Origin: an uncultured Clostridia bacterium
GTDB lineage: Bacteria; Bacillota; Clostridia; Christensenellales; CAG-917
Length of the DNA stretch: 64,000 bases
Reading direction: 5' to 3'
NCBI GenBank assembly: GCA_944332995.1
Contig: CALVKR010000005.1
Span: 1-64,000, forward strand
The notes under the pieces are model-generated. The model was given only the letters and a program-made list of their open reading frames with translations, did not search any database and was not told where the DNA came from. The translations under genes and the position numbers were made by a program. Below, piece by piece: positions 16,843-25,375 of this stretch. Numbering within the stretch: position 1 is the first letter of the stretch; each line of letters opens with the position of its first letter.

Positions 16843-18104
16843 GAATTCTGTTTTTAAAACCTATTGAAAATGAGAAAAATTCGTTTGTCATTGATTTGAT
16901 TGTAATGGCAGCGATGCTTGTTGCGTTTTTTTTGATTTTATTTAACAGCCTTCTTTTGCCGTCAAACACTTTCGGATGGATAATAGGACTTTATATTTCG
17001 GCGTTACCTTTGTTTCTTTTCGTTACTTTCTTCCTGGAAAACAGGAAGATGGACATATATACGATTTTTATTATTGTCGTTTTGGCATATCAATCTTTGA
17101 CCGGACTCTTCGGAATTTTCAGCGGTGAGAATCCGAATGCTTTTTCCAATGCATCTCAGCTTGTTTCCTCTCTATCGCTAGAGGTGATATTGTATGTGTG
17201 CCGTTCTCATTCGTTTAGAAATGGAACATTAAACGTATTGTTGTGGGGCAATATCGCTTTATCGATTTTATTTATAATTATATATTTTACCGATTTGGCA
17301 TACGTCTACGGAGACAGTTATCTTTCATGGCTTACCTTGAATATGGGCAACTCCAATGAAACGGCAATAATGCTCTTAGGCAATTTGTGTGTGTTAACGT
17401 TAACTTTTTTTTATTTCGAAAGCGCATCGGAAAAATTGTTTGTGTCAGCTCTTGCCTTAGTCGTGTTTATTATGCTGTTTGAGACTAACAGCAGACTTGG
17501 GCTAGCTCTCGCCGTGCTATTTTTGTTTGCCGTATTATTCAATTTTAAGGTTAGAAATTGGCACATTATAATCTGTTTGGTTTTGCCTTTCTTATTTTAT
17601 ATAATATACAATATCGCGGACCAGATAGTTATTTTTCAATCGCTTACCTTTTTGGATAAACCCGTATTTTCCGGCAGAGTGGAATTGTGGCGTGTGTTGT
17701 TTAATGAATTCTATGACGGAATCGGAACTTTATTATTCGGGAATTACAAAAATTTCCAATTGGAAAATTCGCACAACGGGTTTTTGTCCGTGTTGTTCAA
17801 TTACGGTTTGTTGGGGATTTTGCTTTACTACATAAGCCTTTTTGTATTTATTTTCGAATTGAATGACGGAAACGATTCAAGACGTGCAAAAGTGGCAATG
17901 TATACTGTCCTGACATTTTTACTGATATCTTTTACCGAAAGTGCCGTGGTCATAACGGGAAGAAATTTTTGCGTGTTTTATATGGTTGCCGCCGTTGCTC
18001 TAAAAAACGAAAAGGATAAACGCAAACCGAAGCCGTTTTATAAACAATTCAATATGCTTGACAAACGCTGTTTTCTTTCCGATTTGGGAATCAAGTTTGT
18101 ATAG
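16839..18104 (+). CDS. Wzy-like O-antigen/exopolysaccharide polymerase
   Basis: A polytopic membrane protein of 421 residues with about ten to twelve hydrophobic segments. A larger soluble loop near residues 265-320 holds the Wzy-type region (FSGRVELWRVLFNEFYDG, ENSHNGFLSVLFNYGLLG), which matches the Wzy_C/O-antigen ligase pattern of a conserved His-Asn before a hydrophobic helix. The start is a TTG overlapping the previous stop (TTGA) with GAGGGG upstream. It should polymerise flipped repeat units on the outside of the membrane. It is the last gene before a 210-base gap. Confidence 0.85.
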   Translation: MRILFLKPIENEKNSFVIDLIVMAAMLVAFFLILFNSLLLPSNTFGWIIGLYISALPLFLFVTFFLENRKMDIYTIFIIVVLAYQSLTGLFGIFSGENPNAFSNASQLVSSLSLEVILYVCRSHSFRNGTLNVLLWGNIALSILFIIIYFTDLAYVYGDSYLSWLTLNMGNSNETAIMLLGNLCVLTLTFFYFESASEKLFVSALALVVFIMLFETNSRLGLALAVLFLFAVLFNFKVRNWHIIICLVLPFLFYIIYNIADQIVIFQSLTFLDKPVFSGRVELWRVLFNEFYDGIGTLLFGNYKNFQLENSHNGFLSVLFNYGLLGILLYYISLFVFIFELNDGNDSRRAKVAMYTVLTFLLISFTESAVVITGRNFCVFYMVAAVALKNEKDKRKPKPFYKQFNMLDKRCFLSDLGIKFV

Positions 18105-18314
18105 AACGGTTAAATGAAGCTTTTATGCATGATAAATAGACGCATAGAAGTTGATAAATAATAAAAAATATAGTAATATTTATAAGTTAGTTAAAATTAT
18201 AATATTATTTATAAATAATTATGTATACTTAAGCTAAAATCAACATAGGCACGACACGCTATAAAAACGGTATTGAAAATGCTCGTGTCCTTTTGAATAG
18301 TATACCGGAGCAAA
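18105..18314. promoter_or_regulatory. AT-rich gap with possible secondary promoter before the flippase gene
   Basis: The only sizeable break in the polysaccharide locus. Positions 18150-18240 are almost pure AT with several TATAAT-like hexamers (TTATAATATT near 18200) but no clear -35 partner. A hairpin with CACGA/TCGTG arms lies near 18252-18291, followed by TAGTAT and GGAG just before the ATG. It may re-initiate or tune transcription of the flippase, nucleotidyltransferase and cyclodeaminase genes. The exact promoter is not clear. Confidence 0.35.
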
Positions 18315-20249
18315 ATGGAGTCTCGCACTAAGAAATCGTTTAGAAATATAAGTTTCGGAGTAATAGGTCTTTTAGCCAATCTCGTCGTAACTTTTGTCGC
18401 CAAATCGATATTCATTCGCCTTTTGGGCGCAGAATATAACGGTGTAAACGGACTTTTCAGCAATATTCTCAATGTTTTAAACCTTGCCGAACTTGGTTTT
18501 TCCGCTTCAGTCGGTTATGCTCTATACCGCCCGTTAAAGGAAGGAGACGAGGAAACAACGGCAAGGCTCATGAATTATATCGCAAAGGTATACAGAATTA
18601 TCGCCATCGTTGTTGCCGCGGCAGGTTGTTGCTGTATTCCTGCCTTACAATATCTCATTGCGGAAGATATTTCCACGCTTCCTTTTACTTTAAGTCAACT
18701 TAGAATATATTTTGCCATGTTTTTGGCGAATACCGTTTGCAGTTATCTGCTAGCCTACAAGCGCACGTTGATAAGCGCCGACCAGAATTCTTATATCATC
18801 ACAAATACGGACAATATCTGCAATATTGTATTGAACGTAGTGCAAATTGTTCTCTTGCTGATATTTAAAAATTATTACGCATATCTTGTCGTTTTGATTT
18901 TAAAGACGGTTATAAACAATATCATTCTTCACATAATAGCGGGAAAAAAATATCCTTATCTGCGAAAGTATCGCAAACTGCAACCAGAGAAAACGGAAAA
19001 AAGTTCTATTTTTAAAAACGTTCAGGCAATGTTTTTAAATAAAATAGGCATTGTGGTCTTATACAGTACGACGTCGCTTATAATTTCCGCATTCGTCAGT
19101 TTGGTAGACGCAGGTAAATATAGTAATTATTTGATGATAACCTCAAATATTTACTCGTTTATAAATCTGATATTTAATTCAATGACGGCAAGCGTGGGCA
19201 ATCTTTGTGTGGAAGGCGATGTCGAATACCAGTACAAAGTATTCAGGAAGGTGCAATATCTCGCCGATTTCTTTGCAGTGTTCTGCTTCGTCTGTTATCT
19301 CTGTTTGTTTAACGATTTTATCACTATATGGGTGGGAGAAAGTATGCTGTTCTCCTTGCCCGTTGTTATAGTTATCTCTCTTAACGCTATGATTTTGTAT
19401 ATAAGGCGTGCCACTATCGCTTTTCGTGACGCTCAGGCATTCTATAAAAAAGATTGGTATAAACCGATAATCGAGTCCGTCGGCGGAGTAGGTCTCGCCA
19501 TCGGACTCAGCTATGCTTTGGGAACGCTCGGAGTTATACTCGGTTTTACGCTCGTTATGTTTTTCGTGTCGTTTATTATCGAAAATCACACCTTGTTTAA
19601 ATACGGTTTTAAAAAGCGATTTTTCAGACAGATTGCCGAAACTGTGGGCGTTATGATTTTCGCATGCGGAGTGGGAGCATTGACTTATTATATAGGAACG
19701 TTTATTCCCGTAGGGGTAGGTTGGTTTGTTCTCAAGCTCATATTCTGCATGGTAATTTCATCAGGCTGTTTCTTCCTCGTGTCGTTCAGGACACCCGAAT
19801 TCAAGTATTATTTTACTCTTACTAAAAACTATTTTAAGAGAATAGTCGCTAAAATCAAAAATCGGACAAAGAAGCCGTGTCCCGAGACAGCGAACTCAGG
19901 CGCGATGCCGAATTCGGATATATCGAATAATCCGTCTTCTGATAATTCGGTTAAAGCAACCGAGAATTTGTTTGAAGACGTATCTGTCGGAGAGGGTTCT
20001 ACCGACAGCGAGGTAAAGCCATGTGTCGACACGAAAGAAAATCCGCTTGACTTAATGTCGAAAGAGGAAGAAAATAATAATATAATAGGCAACGACAAAT
20101 GTCATTCGCTGTCCGAATTGTCGGAGGACAAAGTCGCAGTTAAAGAGCCAAAGACGGATAAAAGAAGTTCGTCCGATAATGAGCAGTATGCACCTAAAAG
20201 CGAAGACGCTTACTTAGGGGCAAAGAACAAAAAGGATGGCGATAAATAA
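18315..20249 (+). CDS. Wzx-like polysaccharide flippase with long hydrophilic tail
   Basis: MOP-superfamily lipid-linked oligosaccharide flippase. Residues 1-515 carry about 12-14 membrane segments with typical starts (FRNISFGVIGLLANLVVTFVAKSIFIRLLG across residues 8-37, LAELGFSASVGYALYRPL). The last 120 residues or so (from about 525) are soluble, Ser/Asp/Glu/Lys-rich and apparently disordered; flippases of this family usually end soon after the last helix. The tail resembles in composition, though not in sequence, that of the initiating transferase at 4743. GGAG precedes the ATG. Confidence 0.88.
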   Translation: MESRTKKSFRNISFGVIGLLANLVVTFVAKSIFIRLLGAEYNGVNGLFSNILNVLNLAELGFSASVGYALYRPLKEGDEETTARLMNYIAKVYRIIAIVVAAAGCCCIPALQYLIAEDISTLPFTLSQLRIYFAMFLANTVCSYLLAYKRTLISADQNSYIITNTDNICNIVLNVVQIVLLLIFKNYYAYLVVLILKTVINNIILHIIAGKKYPYLRKYRKLQPEKTEKSSIFKNVQAMFLNKIGIVVLYSTTSLIISAFVSLVDAGKYSNYLMITSNIYSFINLIFNSMTASVGNLCVEGDVEYQYKVFRKVQYLADFFAVFCFVCYLCLFNDFITIWVGESMLFSLPVVIVISLNAMILYIRRATIAFRDAQAFYKKDWYKPIIESVGGVGLAIGLSYALGTLGVILGFTLVMFFVSFIIENHTLFKYGFKKRFFRQIAETVGVMIFACGVGALTYYIGTFIPVGVGWFVLKLIFCMVISSGCFFLVSFRTPEFKYYFTLTKNYFKRIVAKIKNRTKKPCPETANSGAMPNSDISNNPSSDNSVKATENLFEDVSVGEGSTDSEVKPCVDTKENPLDLMSKEEENNNIIGNDKCHSLSELSEDKVAVKEPKTDKRSSSDNEQYAPKSEDAYLGAKNKKDGDK

Positions 20250-20324
20250 ATTGCTTTGTTGCATGTTTAAAAACAGTTAATTATATGCGGGCGGTGGGTT
20301 CCGTTTTCGCAAAAAGGAGAAGAT

Positions 20325-22136
20325 ATGCAGGCATTGATGTTAGCTGCCGGTATGGGCAAAAGATTGGGCAAATATACCGATAATAATACGAAATGCATGG
20401 TTCAGGTTGCAGGCAGGAAACTCGTTGACCGAGCTATTGACGCCGTGCTGAAAGCCGGTATTAAAAAGATGATTTTCGTAGTAGGTTACAAAGGTAAGGC
20501 ACTTATCGATTATATCAATCAAAATTTTTCCCAAACAGATTTGGAATTTATCTTTATCGACAACAAAGATTATGCAACCAGCAATAATATATACTCGTTT
20601 TATCTCGCCAAAGATTACATTGTAAAAGAGGATACCATTTTAATGGAATCCGACCTAATCTATGATGATGCGCTCATTAAGAATCTTGTTGATTTGAAAA
20701 AAAAGAACGTTGCCGCTATTGCGAGATATAAAAGCTGGATGGACGGAACCGTCGTTACCTGCGATAAAAGCGGAAATATCACTCAGTTTATAGATAAAAA
20801 GGATATGAATTTCGATATCGCAGGCGATTATTATAAAACGGTTAACGTGTATAAACTCAGTAAGGAGTTTTGTAAAAATGTTTATATTCCCTTCCTTGAA
20901 GCGTATATGAAAGCATACGGGCTTAACAGTTATTATGAAACAACGCTTAAGGTTGTGGCCCATTTGTCCAAAACCCAGATTTACGGTTACGAGATAGGCG
21001 ATATGCCTTGGTATGAAATCGATGACGCTCAAGACCTCGATATTGCCAACGTATTGTTCAGTAAGGGTAAAGAAAAGTATGACCTTGTTGTTTCAAAATT
21101 CGGAGGCTATTGGAGATACGATACCATGCTTGATTTCTGCTATCTGGTTAATCCCTATTTTCCGACAAAAGAGTTTACTCAAAAACTTCAGAGAGAATTT
21201 CCCGTTTTGCTCGGAGCATATCCTTCGGGGCTTAATATGCAGAACATGAATGCGGAAAGAATATTCGGAGTCGAGCAGGATTATATATTAGTCGGGAACG
21301 GCGCGTCCGAACTTATCAACGCCATGGGCGAGGTGATAAAAGGAAAAATAGCGGTTGGAGTTCCCACTTTTAACGAGTATGTGAGGTGCTTTAGAAACTG
21401 TGAAATTCACTATATCGATAATTCCGAGTGGGATTATTCCGTAAATTTAGAAGAATACAAAAAAGCGTGTGACGATGTCGATATGCTCTGCGTCGTCAGT
21501 CCTGACAATCCAAGCGGAGTGATGCTCACAAAAGAACAAGCTATTGAGCTTGCCGATTATGCCGCATCTAAAAACACGAGACTTTTGTTGGATGAATCGT
21601 TTATAGACTTCGCAGAAACGGATAAAAAGTATACAATGCTTGAAAACGATATTCTTGAAAAATATAAAAATCTTATTGTCGTAAAGAGCATAGGTAAATC
21701 TTACGGTGTGGCAGGCTTAAGACTCGGAGTTATATCTACTGCGGATACGGAGCTGCTTAAGGAAGTCAGAAAAAATATGCAGATATGGAATATCAACAGC
21801 TTTGCCGAATATTATCTTCAGACCTACAACCTTTACGCTTCCGACTATATTTCCGCTTGCGATAAGATAGCAAAGGAAAGGGCTCGTATGATATCCGCTA
21901 TAAATGAAATAAAGGGAGTGAGGGCGTATGAGTCGCAGGCAAACTTTATAATGATTTCACTTGGTAACCGTTCTTCTTACGAGTTTTGCGTAAATTGTTT
22001 GGAAAAATATAATATCCTGATTAAAGATTTATCATCGAAAAATTATTTTTACGGCAAAAATTTTATCAGAGTAGCGGTAAAGGACGTCAACGAAAATAAT
22101 GCCTTATTAAAGGCGATTAAGGAGGAGTTAGAGTGA
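20325..22136 (+). CDS. Fused nucleotidyltransferase (LicC-like) and PLP aminotransferase (HisC/CobD-like)
   Basis: Two enzymes in one 603-residue chain. Residues 1-245 are a sugar/choline-phosphate nucleotidyltransferase: MLAAGMGKRLGKYTDNNTKCM signature (given in two parts, MLAAGMGKRL and TDNNTKCMVQVAGRKL) and the metal acid in LMESDLIYDD. Residues 250-603 are a fold-type I aminotransferase: VSPDNPSGVM, LLLDESFIDF, IGKSYGVAGLRLG with Schiff-base K458, and NFIRVAV with the substrate carboxylate/phosphate Arg. It resembles histidinol-phosphate aminotransferase and threonine-phosphate decarboxylase. Similar fusions are known for phosphocholine/aminoethylphosphonate cytidylyltransferases. With two LicD genes nearby it may make a CDP-activated amino-alcohol or aminophosphonate. 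It overlaps the next gene by GTGA. Confidence 0.88.
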   Translation: MQALMLAAGMGKRLGKYTDNNTKCMVQVAGRKLVDRAIDAVLKAGIKKMIFVVGYKGKALIDYINQNFSQTDLEFIFIDNKDYATSNNIYSFYLAKDYIVKEDTILMESDLIYDDALIKNLVDLKKKNVAAIARYKSWMDGTVVTCDKSGNITQFIDKKDMNFDIAGDYYKTVNVYKLSKEFCKNVYIPFLEAYMKAYGLNSYYETTLKVVAHLSKTQIYGYEIGDMPWYEIDDAQDLDIANVLFSKGKEKYDLVVSKFGGYWRYDTMLDFCYLVNPYFPTKEFTQKLQREFPVLLGAYPSGLNMQNMNAERIFGVEQDYILVGNGASELINAMGEVIKGKIAVGVPTFNEYVRCFRNCEIHYIDNSEWDYSVNLEEYKKACDDVDMLCVVSPDNPSGVMLTKEQAIELADYAASKNTRLLLDESFIDFAETDKKYTMLENDILEKYKNLIVVKSIGKSYGVAGLRLGVISTADTELLKEVRKNMQIWNINSFAEYYLQTYNLYASDYISACDKIAKERARMISAINEIKGVRAYESQANFIMISLGNRSSYEFCVNCLEKYNILIKDLSSKNYFYGKNFIRVAVKDVNENNALLKAIKEELE

Positions 22137-23032
22137 GGATAATATCAGAAAGCGATATAAAAGGTCTTAACATATCTTCTGAAGATTGCGTACGCTGGGT
22201 GGATGCTGCACTTAGGATAAAGCGTAAATCTCTTTTGCCTCCTAAAACTTCCATTCATCAAGACGGACATAAATTTTTTAACGTTATGCCTTGTGTTATT
22301 CCGGATAAAAACATTGCAGGCGTGAAAGTCGTCACAAGATATCCTGAAAGAGAACCGAGTTTGAAAAGTCACATTTTGTTTTACGATAATTCCGACGGAA
22401 ATTTAAAAGCGGTTATCGACGCCGATTTTATAACCACTCAGAGAACCGCTGCCGTTGCCGTTCATTCGGTCGGACTTTTGGCGAAAAAGGACTATAGGTC
22501 AATTGCTTTTATCGGTTTGGGAACGATTGGTCAAGCTACTTTGAAAATGTATATCGAAACGTTGAATGGCAAAATGGTGCAAATCAGATTATTTAACTAT
22601 AAAAACCGTGCGGAAAACATTGTATCTATGTATAAATCGGTAAAAAACGTCTCTTTTTCCTTATTTGATTCTTACGAAAAAATGATTGATGGCTGCGACG
22701 TGATTGTGTCCGCAGTTACTTTTGCCGAACAGGATTTCTGTGACGCGAGTCTTTATAAAAAAGGGTGTCTTTTGGTGCCTATCCATACTCTTGGTTTTCA
22801 ACAATGCGATTTGACTTTCGATAAAATTTTCGGCGATGATTACGAGCATATTGAAAATTTTAAATATTTTAATCGGTTTAAGTCTTTTAACGAAGTGTCC
22901 GATGTGTTAATAGGGAAATGTCCCGGCAGAGATAATAACGAGCAAAGAATTATCGCTTATAATATCGGTATAGCTTTGCATGACATTTTTTTCGCTTCTG
23001 AAATATATTCAAGACTGTCAAATCAGGTTTAA
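22133..23032 (+). CDS. Ornithine cyclodeaminase/mu-crystallin family protein
   Basis: An NAD(P)-dependent imine/amino-acid-handling enzyme, 299 residues. Family marks are RVPD-like ISEDC-xRWVDAAL start, DGHKFFNVMP, LKSHILFYDNSDG, ADFITTQRTAAVAVHSVGLL and the dinucleotide site IAFIGLGTIGQATL. Members include ornithine cyclodeaminase, alanine dehydrogenases and SbnB-type synthases, so the reaction cannot be fixed. The GTG start overlaps the fusion gene's stop, meaning the two are co-translated and likely act on the same small amino compound (inference). Confidence 0.85.
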   Translation: MRIISESDIKGLNISSEDCVRWVDAALRIKRKSLLPPKTSIHQDGHKFFNVMPCVIPDKNIAGVKVVTRYPEREPSLKSHILFYDNSDGNLKAVIDADFITTQRTAAVAVHSVGLLAKKDYRSIAFIGLGTIGQATLKMYIETLNGKMVQIRLFNYKNRAENIVSMYKSVKNVSFSLFDSYEKMIDGCDVIVSAVTFAEQDFCDASLYKKGCLLVPIHTLGFQQCDLTFDKIFGDDYEHIENFKYFNRFKSFNEVSDVLIGKCPGRDNNEQRIIAYNIGIALHDIFFASEIYSRLSNQV

Positions 23033-23065
23033 TTATAGAAGTCGAAGCATATTGATTTAACTTCG

Positions 23066-23094
23066 TTGACAAAGTTTTCGGGCGGTGCTAAAAT
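23066..23094 (+). promoter_or_regulatory. Promoter of the VUT transporter transcript
   Basis: TTGACA (23066-23071), exactly 17 bp, TAAAAT (23089-23094). Transcription should begin near 23101, at the first base of the structured leader. The -35 hexamer lies in the 3' arm of a hairpin (CGAAG/CTTCG, 23043-23065) that follows the polysaccharide locus. Confidence 0.8.
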
Positions 23095-23098
23095 GACA

Positions 23099-23230
23099 GG
23101 GCAAACGAGGCAAGTTTATCTTTTAAATTTATACCGTTTGCCCGATATCGACAAAAAATGACAGTTCGCGACCATCCTGTCAATAAACAAAACTATGGAA
23201 AAAGATGGGCGCATTGTGCGCTTTTTTTAT
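23099..23230 (+). promoter_or_regulatory. Structured leader with terminator: candidate riboswitch for the VUT transporter
   Basis: The leader folds into a 9-bp stem GGGCAAACG/CGTTTGCCC (23099-23107 and 23135-23143), an A-rich single strand, and a second stem TGACAG/CTGTCA (23159-23164 and 23177-23182). The loop of the second stem ends in CCATC, complementary to GATGG at 23204-23208 immediately before an intrinsic terminator (GCGCA/TGCGC at 23209-23213 and 23217-23221, then seven T). Aptamer-like structure, pseudoknot potential and terminator ahead of a queuosine-precursor-type transporter suggest a preQ1-class riboswitch, but I cannot match it to a known preQ1 consensus by eye. Confidence 0.55.
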
Positions 23231-23252
23231 TTGGCGCACTTTAGGGTGTGTT

Positions 23253-24005
23253 ATGATAAACAAACTTAAAAACGAGATTGTTGAATTCAAATTGCTCTTA
23301 AAGAGCGTTCCTACCGTTCTCACGGTGATTTTTGTGCTTAGCGTGTTCAGTATGAATCTTCTTGCAAACAAGTCGATAAATATTTCCACGCCGTATCTTG
23401 CGCTCGATTGCGGAATAATCGTGTCGTGGTTTGCTTTTTTGGCGATGGACATCATAACAAAGCATTTCGGGCCAAAGGCGGCGACTCAGCTGTCGCTCCT
23501 TGCCATTACGATAAACCTTTGTTTTTGCCTTATAACATACATAGCGAGCGTCATTCCCGGAGTGTGGAGCGCCTCGTTTGTCGAGGGAAGCGAGCAGGTC
23601 ATTAACGGTGCGCTCGACAGCACCTTTGCAGGAACGTGGTACGTGCTTTTGGGCAGCACTCTCGCCTTTGCGGTGTCGAGCGTCGTCAACAACTTCTCCA
23701 ACTACGGCATAGGAAAGCTGTTTAAAAAGAATCCCGACGGCTTCGGTGCATACGTCATGCGCTCTTATGTTTCCACGGCTTTGGGACAGTTTGTAGACAA
23801 CCTGATATTCGCTTTTGCCGTGTCCTACGTCTTTTTCGGCTGGACACCCGTTCAGTGCATAACCTGCGCAGTGACGGGAATGCTTATAGAGCTTTTGTGC
23901 GAGGCGGTATTCTCGGGATTGGGATATGCAATTGTCGGCAGGTGGAAAAAAGACGGTCTCGGACTTGACTATATTTGCAGACAGAAACTTTACGAGGGAA
24001 TTTAA
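23253..24005 (+). CDS. VUT family transporter (YhhQ-like, probable queuosine precursor uptake)
   Basis: A membrane protein of 250 residues with about six to seven hydrophobic segments. It matches the COG1738/VUT family: SMNLLANKSINISTPYLALDCG, WFAFLAMDIITKHFG, and the C-terminal SYVSTALGQFVDNLIFAF. Known members import 7-deazaguanine precursors of queuosine. I start at ATG 23253 because the earlier part of the frame lies in the terminator of the leader. Its stop codon shares one base with the ATG of the following dehydrogenase gene, so the two are co-translated. Confidence 0.87.
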   Translation: MINKLKNEIVEFKLLLKSVPTVLTVIFVLSVFSMNLLANKSINISTPYLALDCGIIVSWFAFLAMDIITKHFGPKAATQLSLLAITINLCFCLITYIASVIPGVWSASFVEGSEQVINGALDSTFAGTWYVLLGSTLAFAVSSVVNNFSNYGIGKLFKKNPDGFGAYVMRSYVSTALGQFVDNLIFAFAVSYVFFGWTPVQCITCAVTGMLIELLCEAVFSGLGYAIVGRWKKDGLGLDYICRQKLYEGI

Positions 24006-24646
24006 TGAAAGTTTTAATCACAGGCACAAGCCGAGGAATAGGCAAGGCGATTTGCGAAAAGTTTTTAAAGGAAGGGCACAGTGTCATAGGATTTGACGTT
24101 TTGCCTGCCTCTATAGATGACGAAAACTATCGCCATTATACCGTCGATATAACAAAAAATCTGCCCGACATTGACGGAGTGGAAATTTTGATAAACAACG
24201 CAGGAGTGCAAAACTTAAACGATATCGACGTAAATTTAAAGGGCACCGTTGCCGTGACGGAAAAATACGCATTTTGCGACAAAATCAAAAGCGTGTTGTT
24301 TATCGCGTCCGCCAGCGCAACGAGCGGTTCGGAATTTCCCGAATACGCCGCAAGCAAGGGCGGAGTGGTAGCATATATGAAAAACGTAGCTTTGCGCATA
24401 GCCAAATACGGCGCAACGGCAAACAGTCTTTCGCCGGGCGGAGTTTTGACCGAGTCGAACGACAGGGTTGTAAACGATAAAAAGTTGTGGGAAAAAATAA
24501 TGTCGCTTACACTTTTGCCTAAATGGGCGACTGTCGGGGAAATTGCCGATTGGGCGTATTTTATGACTGTCGTAAATAAATCGATGACGGCGCAGGACGT
24601 GCTTGTCGATAACGGCGAGATAGCAAAAGCGCAGTTTGTGTGGTAG
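24005..24646 (+). CDS. Short-chain dehydrogenase/reductase (SDR)
   Basis: A compact classical SDR of 213 residues: TGTSRGIGKAI cofactor motif at residues 6-16, LINNAG, IASASA with the catalytic Ser region, and EYAASKGG with the YxxxK pair. It is shorter than the usual 245 residues because the helices between the cofactor motif and NNAG are reduced. The substrate is unknown. It is coupled to the transporter gene, an unusual pairing, and transcription ends at the hairpin 58 bases downstream. Confidence 0.87.
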   Translation: MKVLITGTSRGIGKAICEKFLKEGHSVIGFDVLPASIDDENYRHYTVDITKNLPDIDGVEILINNAGVQNLNDIDVNLKGTVAVTEKYAFCDKIKSVLFIASASATSGSEFPEYAASKGGVVAYMKNVALRIAKYGATANSLSPGGVLTESNDRVVNDKKLWEKIMSLTLLPKWATVGEIADWAYFMTVVNKSMTAQDVLVDNGEIAKAQFVW

Positions 24647-24703
24647 TGGTTTAGCCTGCCGCATGACGACAAAATTTGTTTAAAAATTAAAACCTGAAAG
24701 ACA

Positions 24704-24726
24704 AAACGGCATACAGCCGTTTTTTG
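24704..24726 (+). terminator. Intrinsic terminator after the SDR gene
   Basis: AAACGGC (24704-24710), loop ATACA, GCCGTTT (24716-24722), then further T residues. It closes the transporter-dehydrogenase transcript. Confidence 0.8.
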
Positions 24727-24855
24727 TGCGACGGTTTATTTGCCGTGCCCGGCAGTAAGTGTTTAATCATTTAAATTCGGCTTTGGGAAAAACTTTTAAC
24801 TTTTGTTGCAGCTTTTAGTTTATGTTGCAGGCAAAATATTTGTCAAAAGGGGAAT

Positions 24856-24905
24856 AAGTTAGCCATAGCGAACTTGTTGACAAAAACAGAGCGTATATAT
24901 ATAAT
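24856..24905 (+). promoter_or_regulatory. Promoter of feo operon 1 with palindrome at its upstream edge
   Basis: TTGACA (24877-24882), 17 bp, TATAAT (24900-24905): a full consensus promoter. The near-palindrome AAGTTAGCCATAGCGAACTT (24856-24875) ends one base before the -35. This palindrome is a member of a motif found again in the leader and at the promoter of feo operon 2, so it is a candidate operator for an iron-responsive regulator. Confidence 0.7.
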
Positions 24906-25225
24906 GAACAGGAAAAGAGCGGTATAAACTTTGTGCGAACAACAGCTTTTATTTTAACAGCAGTATTTTAACGCTAAATTTATTGCAGAAGTTTAACGTC
25001 AAAAACGTCAATTTGAAGTTAAAGCAGACCGTTTATCGTATATCTGAGGCGCAGACGCTTAAATCGCAGTAGGCTTTAAACCGCAGCAGCATGACTTATA
25101 AAGGAAGCAATTCCTTTTTTAAATGAGTGTGCGTTCGTTATGGCGAACACGAAAAGGGTGCAACGCCTTTATTTTAGGAACATAGGTTCGCTGTAGCGAA
25201 CGCGAAACGGAGAGGAATGTCGGCT
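24906..25225 (+). promoter_or_regulatory. Long leader of feo operon 1 with terminator and two palindromes
   Basis: About 300 bases lie between the promoter and the first frame. A terminator-like hairpin AAAGGAA/TTCCTTT (25100-25106 and 25111-25117, then TTT) could cause premature termination. Downstream come two hairpins of the shared motif: GTTCGT-TATG-GCGAAC (25133-25148) and GTTCGC-TGTA-GCGAAC (25186-25201). The second ends 6 bases before the ribosome site CGGAGAGG. The arrangement suggests attenuation or translational masking, but no named riboswitch is recognised. Confidence 0.45.
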
Positions 25226-25375
25226 AAAAATATAACAGATAAAGATATGGCAGACAGGGATATGGCAGATAAGGATATGACAAATAAGGATATGTCAGTT
25301 ATGAATATGGCATGTAAAAATATGGCGTGAAATGAAACGACAGGTAAAGATATGGCAGGTAAAGAGATGACAGGT
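25226..25375 (+). repeat. Ten in-frame 15-nt tandem repeats
   Basis: Ten consecutive units of exactly 15 nt with the consensus AARGATATGGCAGGT. They are in frame with the regulator gene and encode pentapeptides of type KDMAD/KDMAG. With ATG 25217 (preceded by GGAGAGG) they would form an N-terminal repeat of the regulator. The seventh unit, however, ends in TGA (25328-25330) in place of codons such as TGT, GAT or GGT, giving a 37-codon leader frame followed by a restart. Confidence 0.75.

Noticed and set aside
3573..23032. Polysaccharide locus as a recently acquired mobile island
   Set aside because: No integrase, transposase, tRNA or direct repeats flank it; variable gene content alone is not enough.
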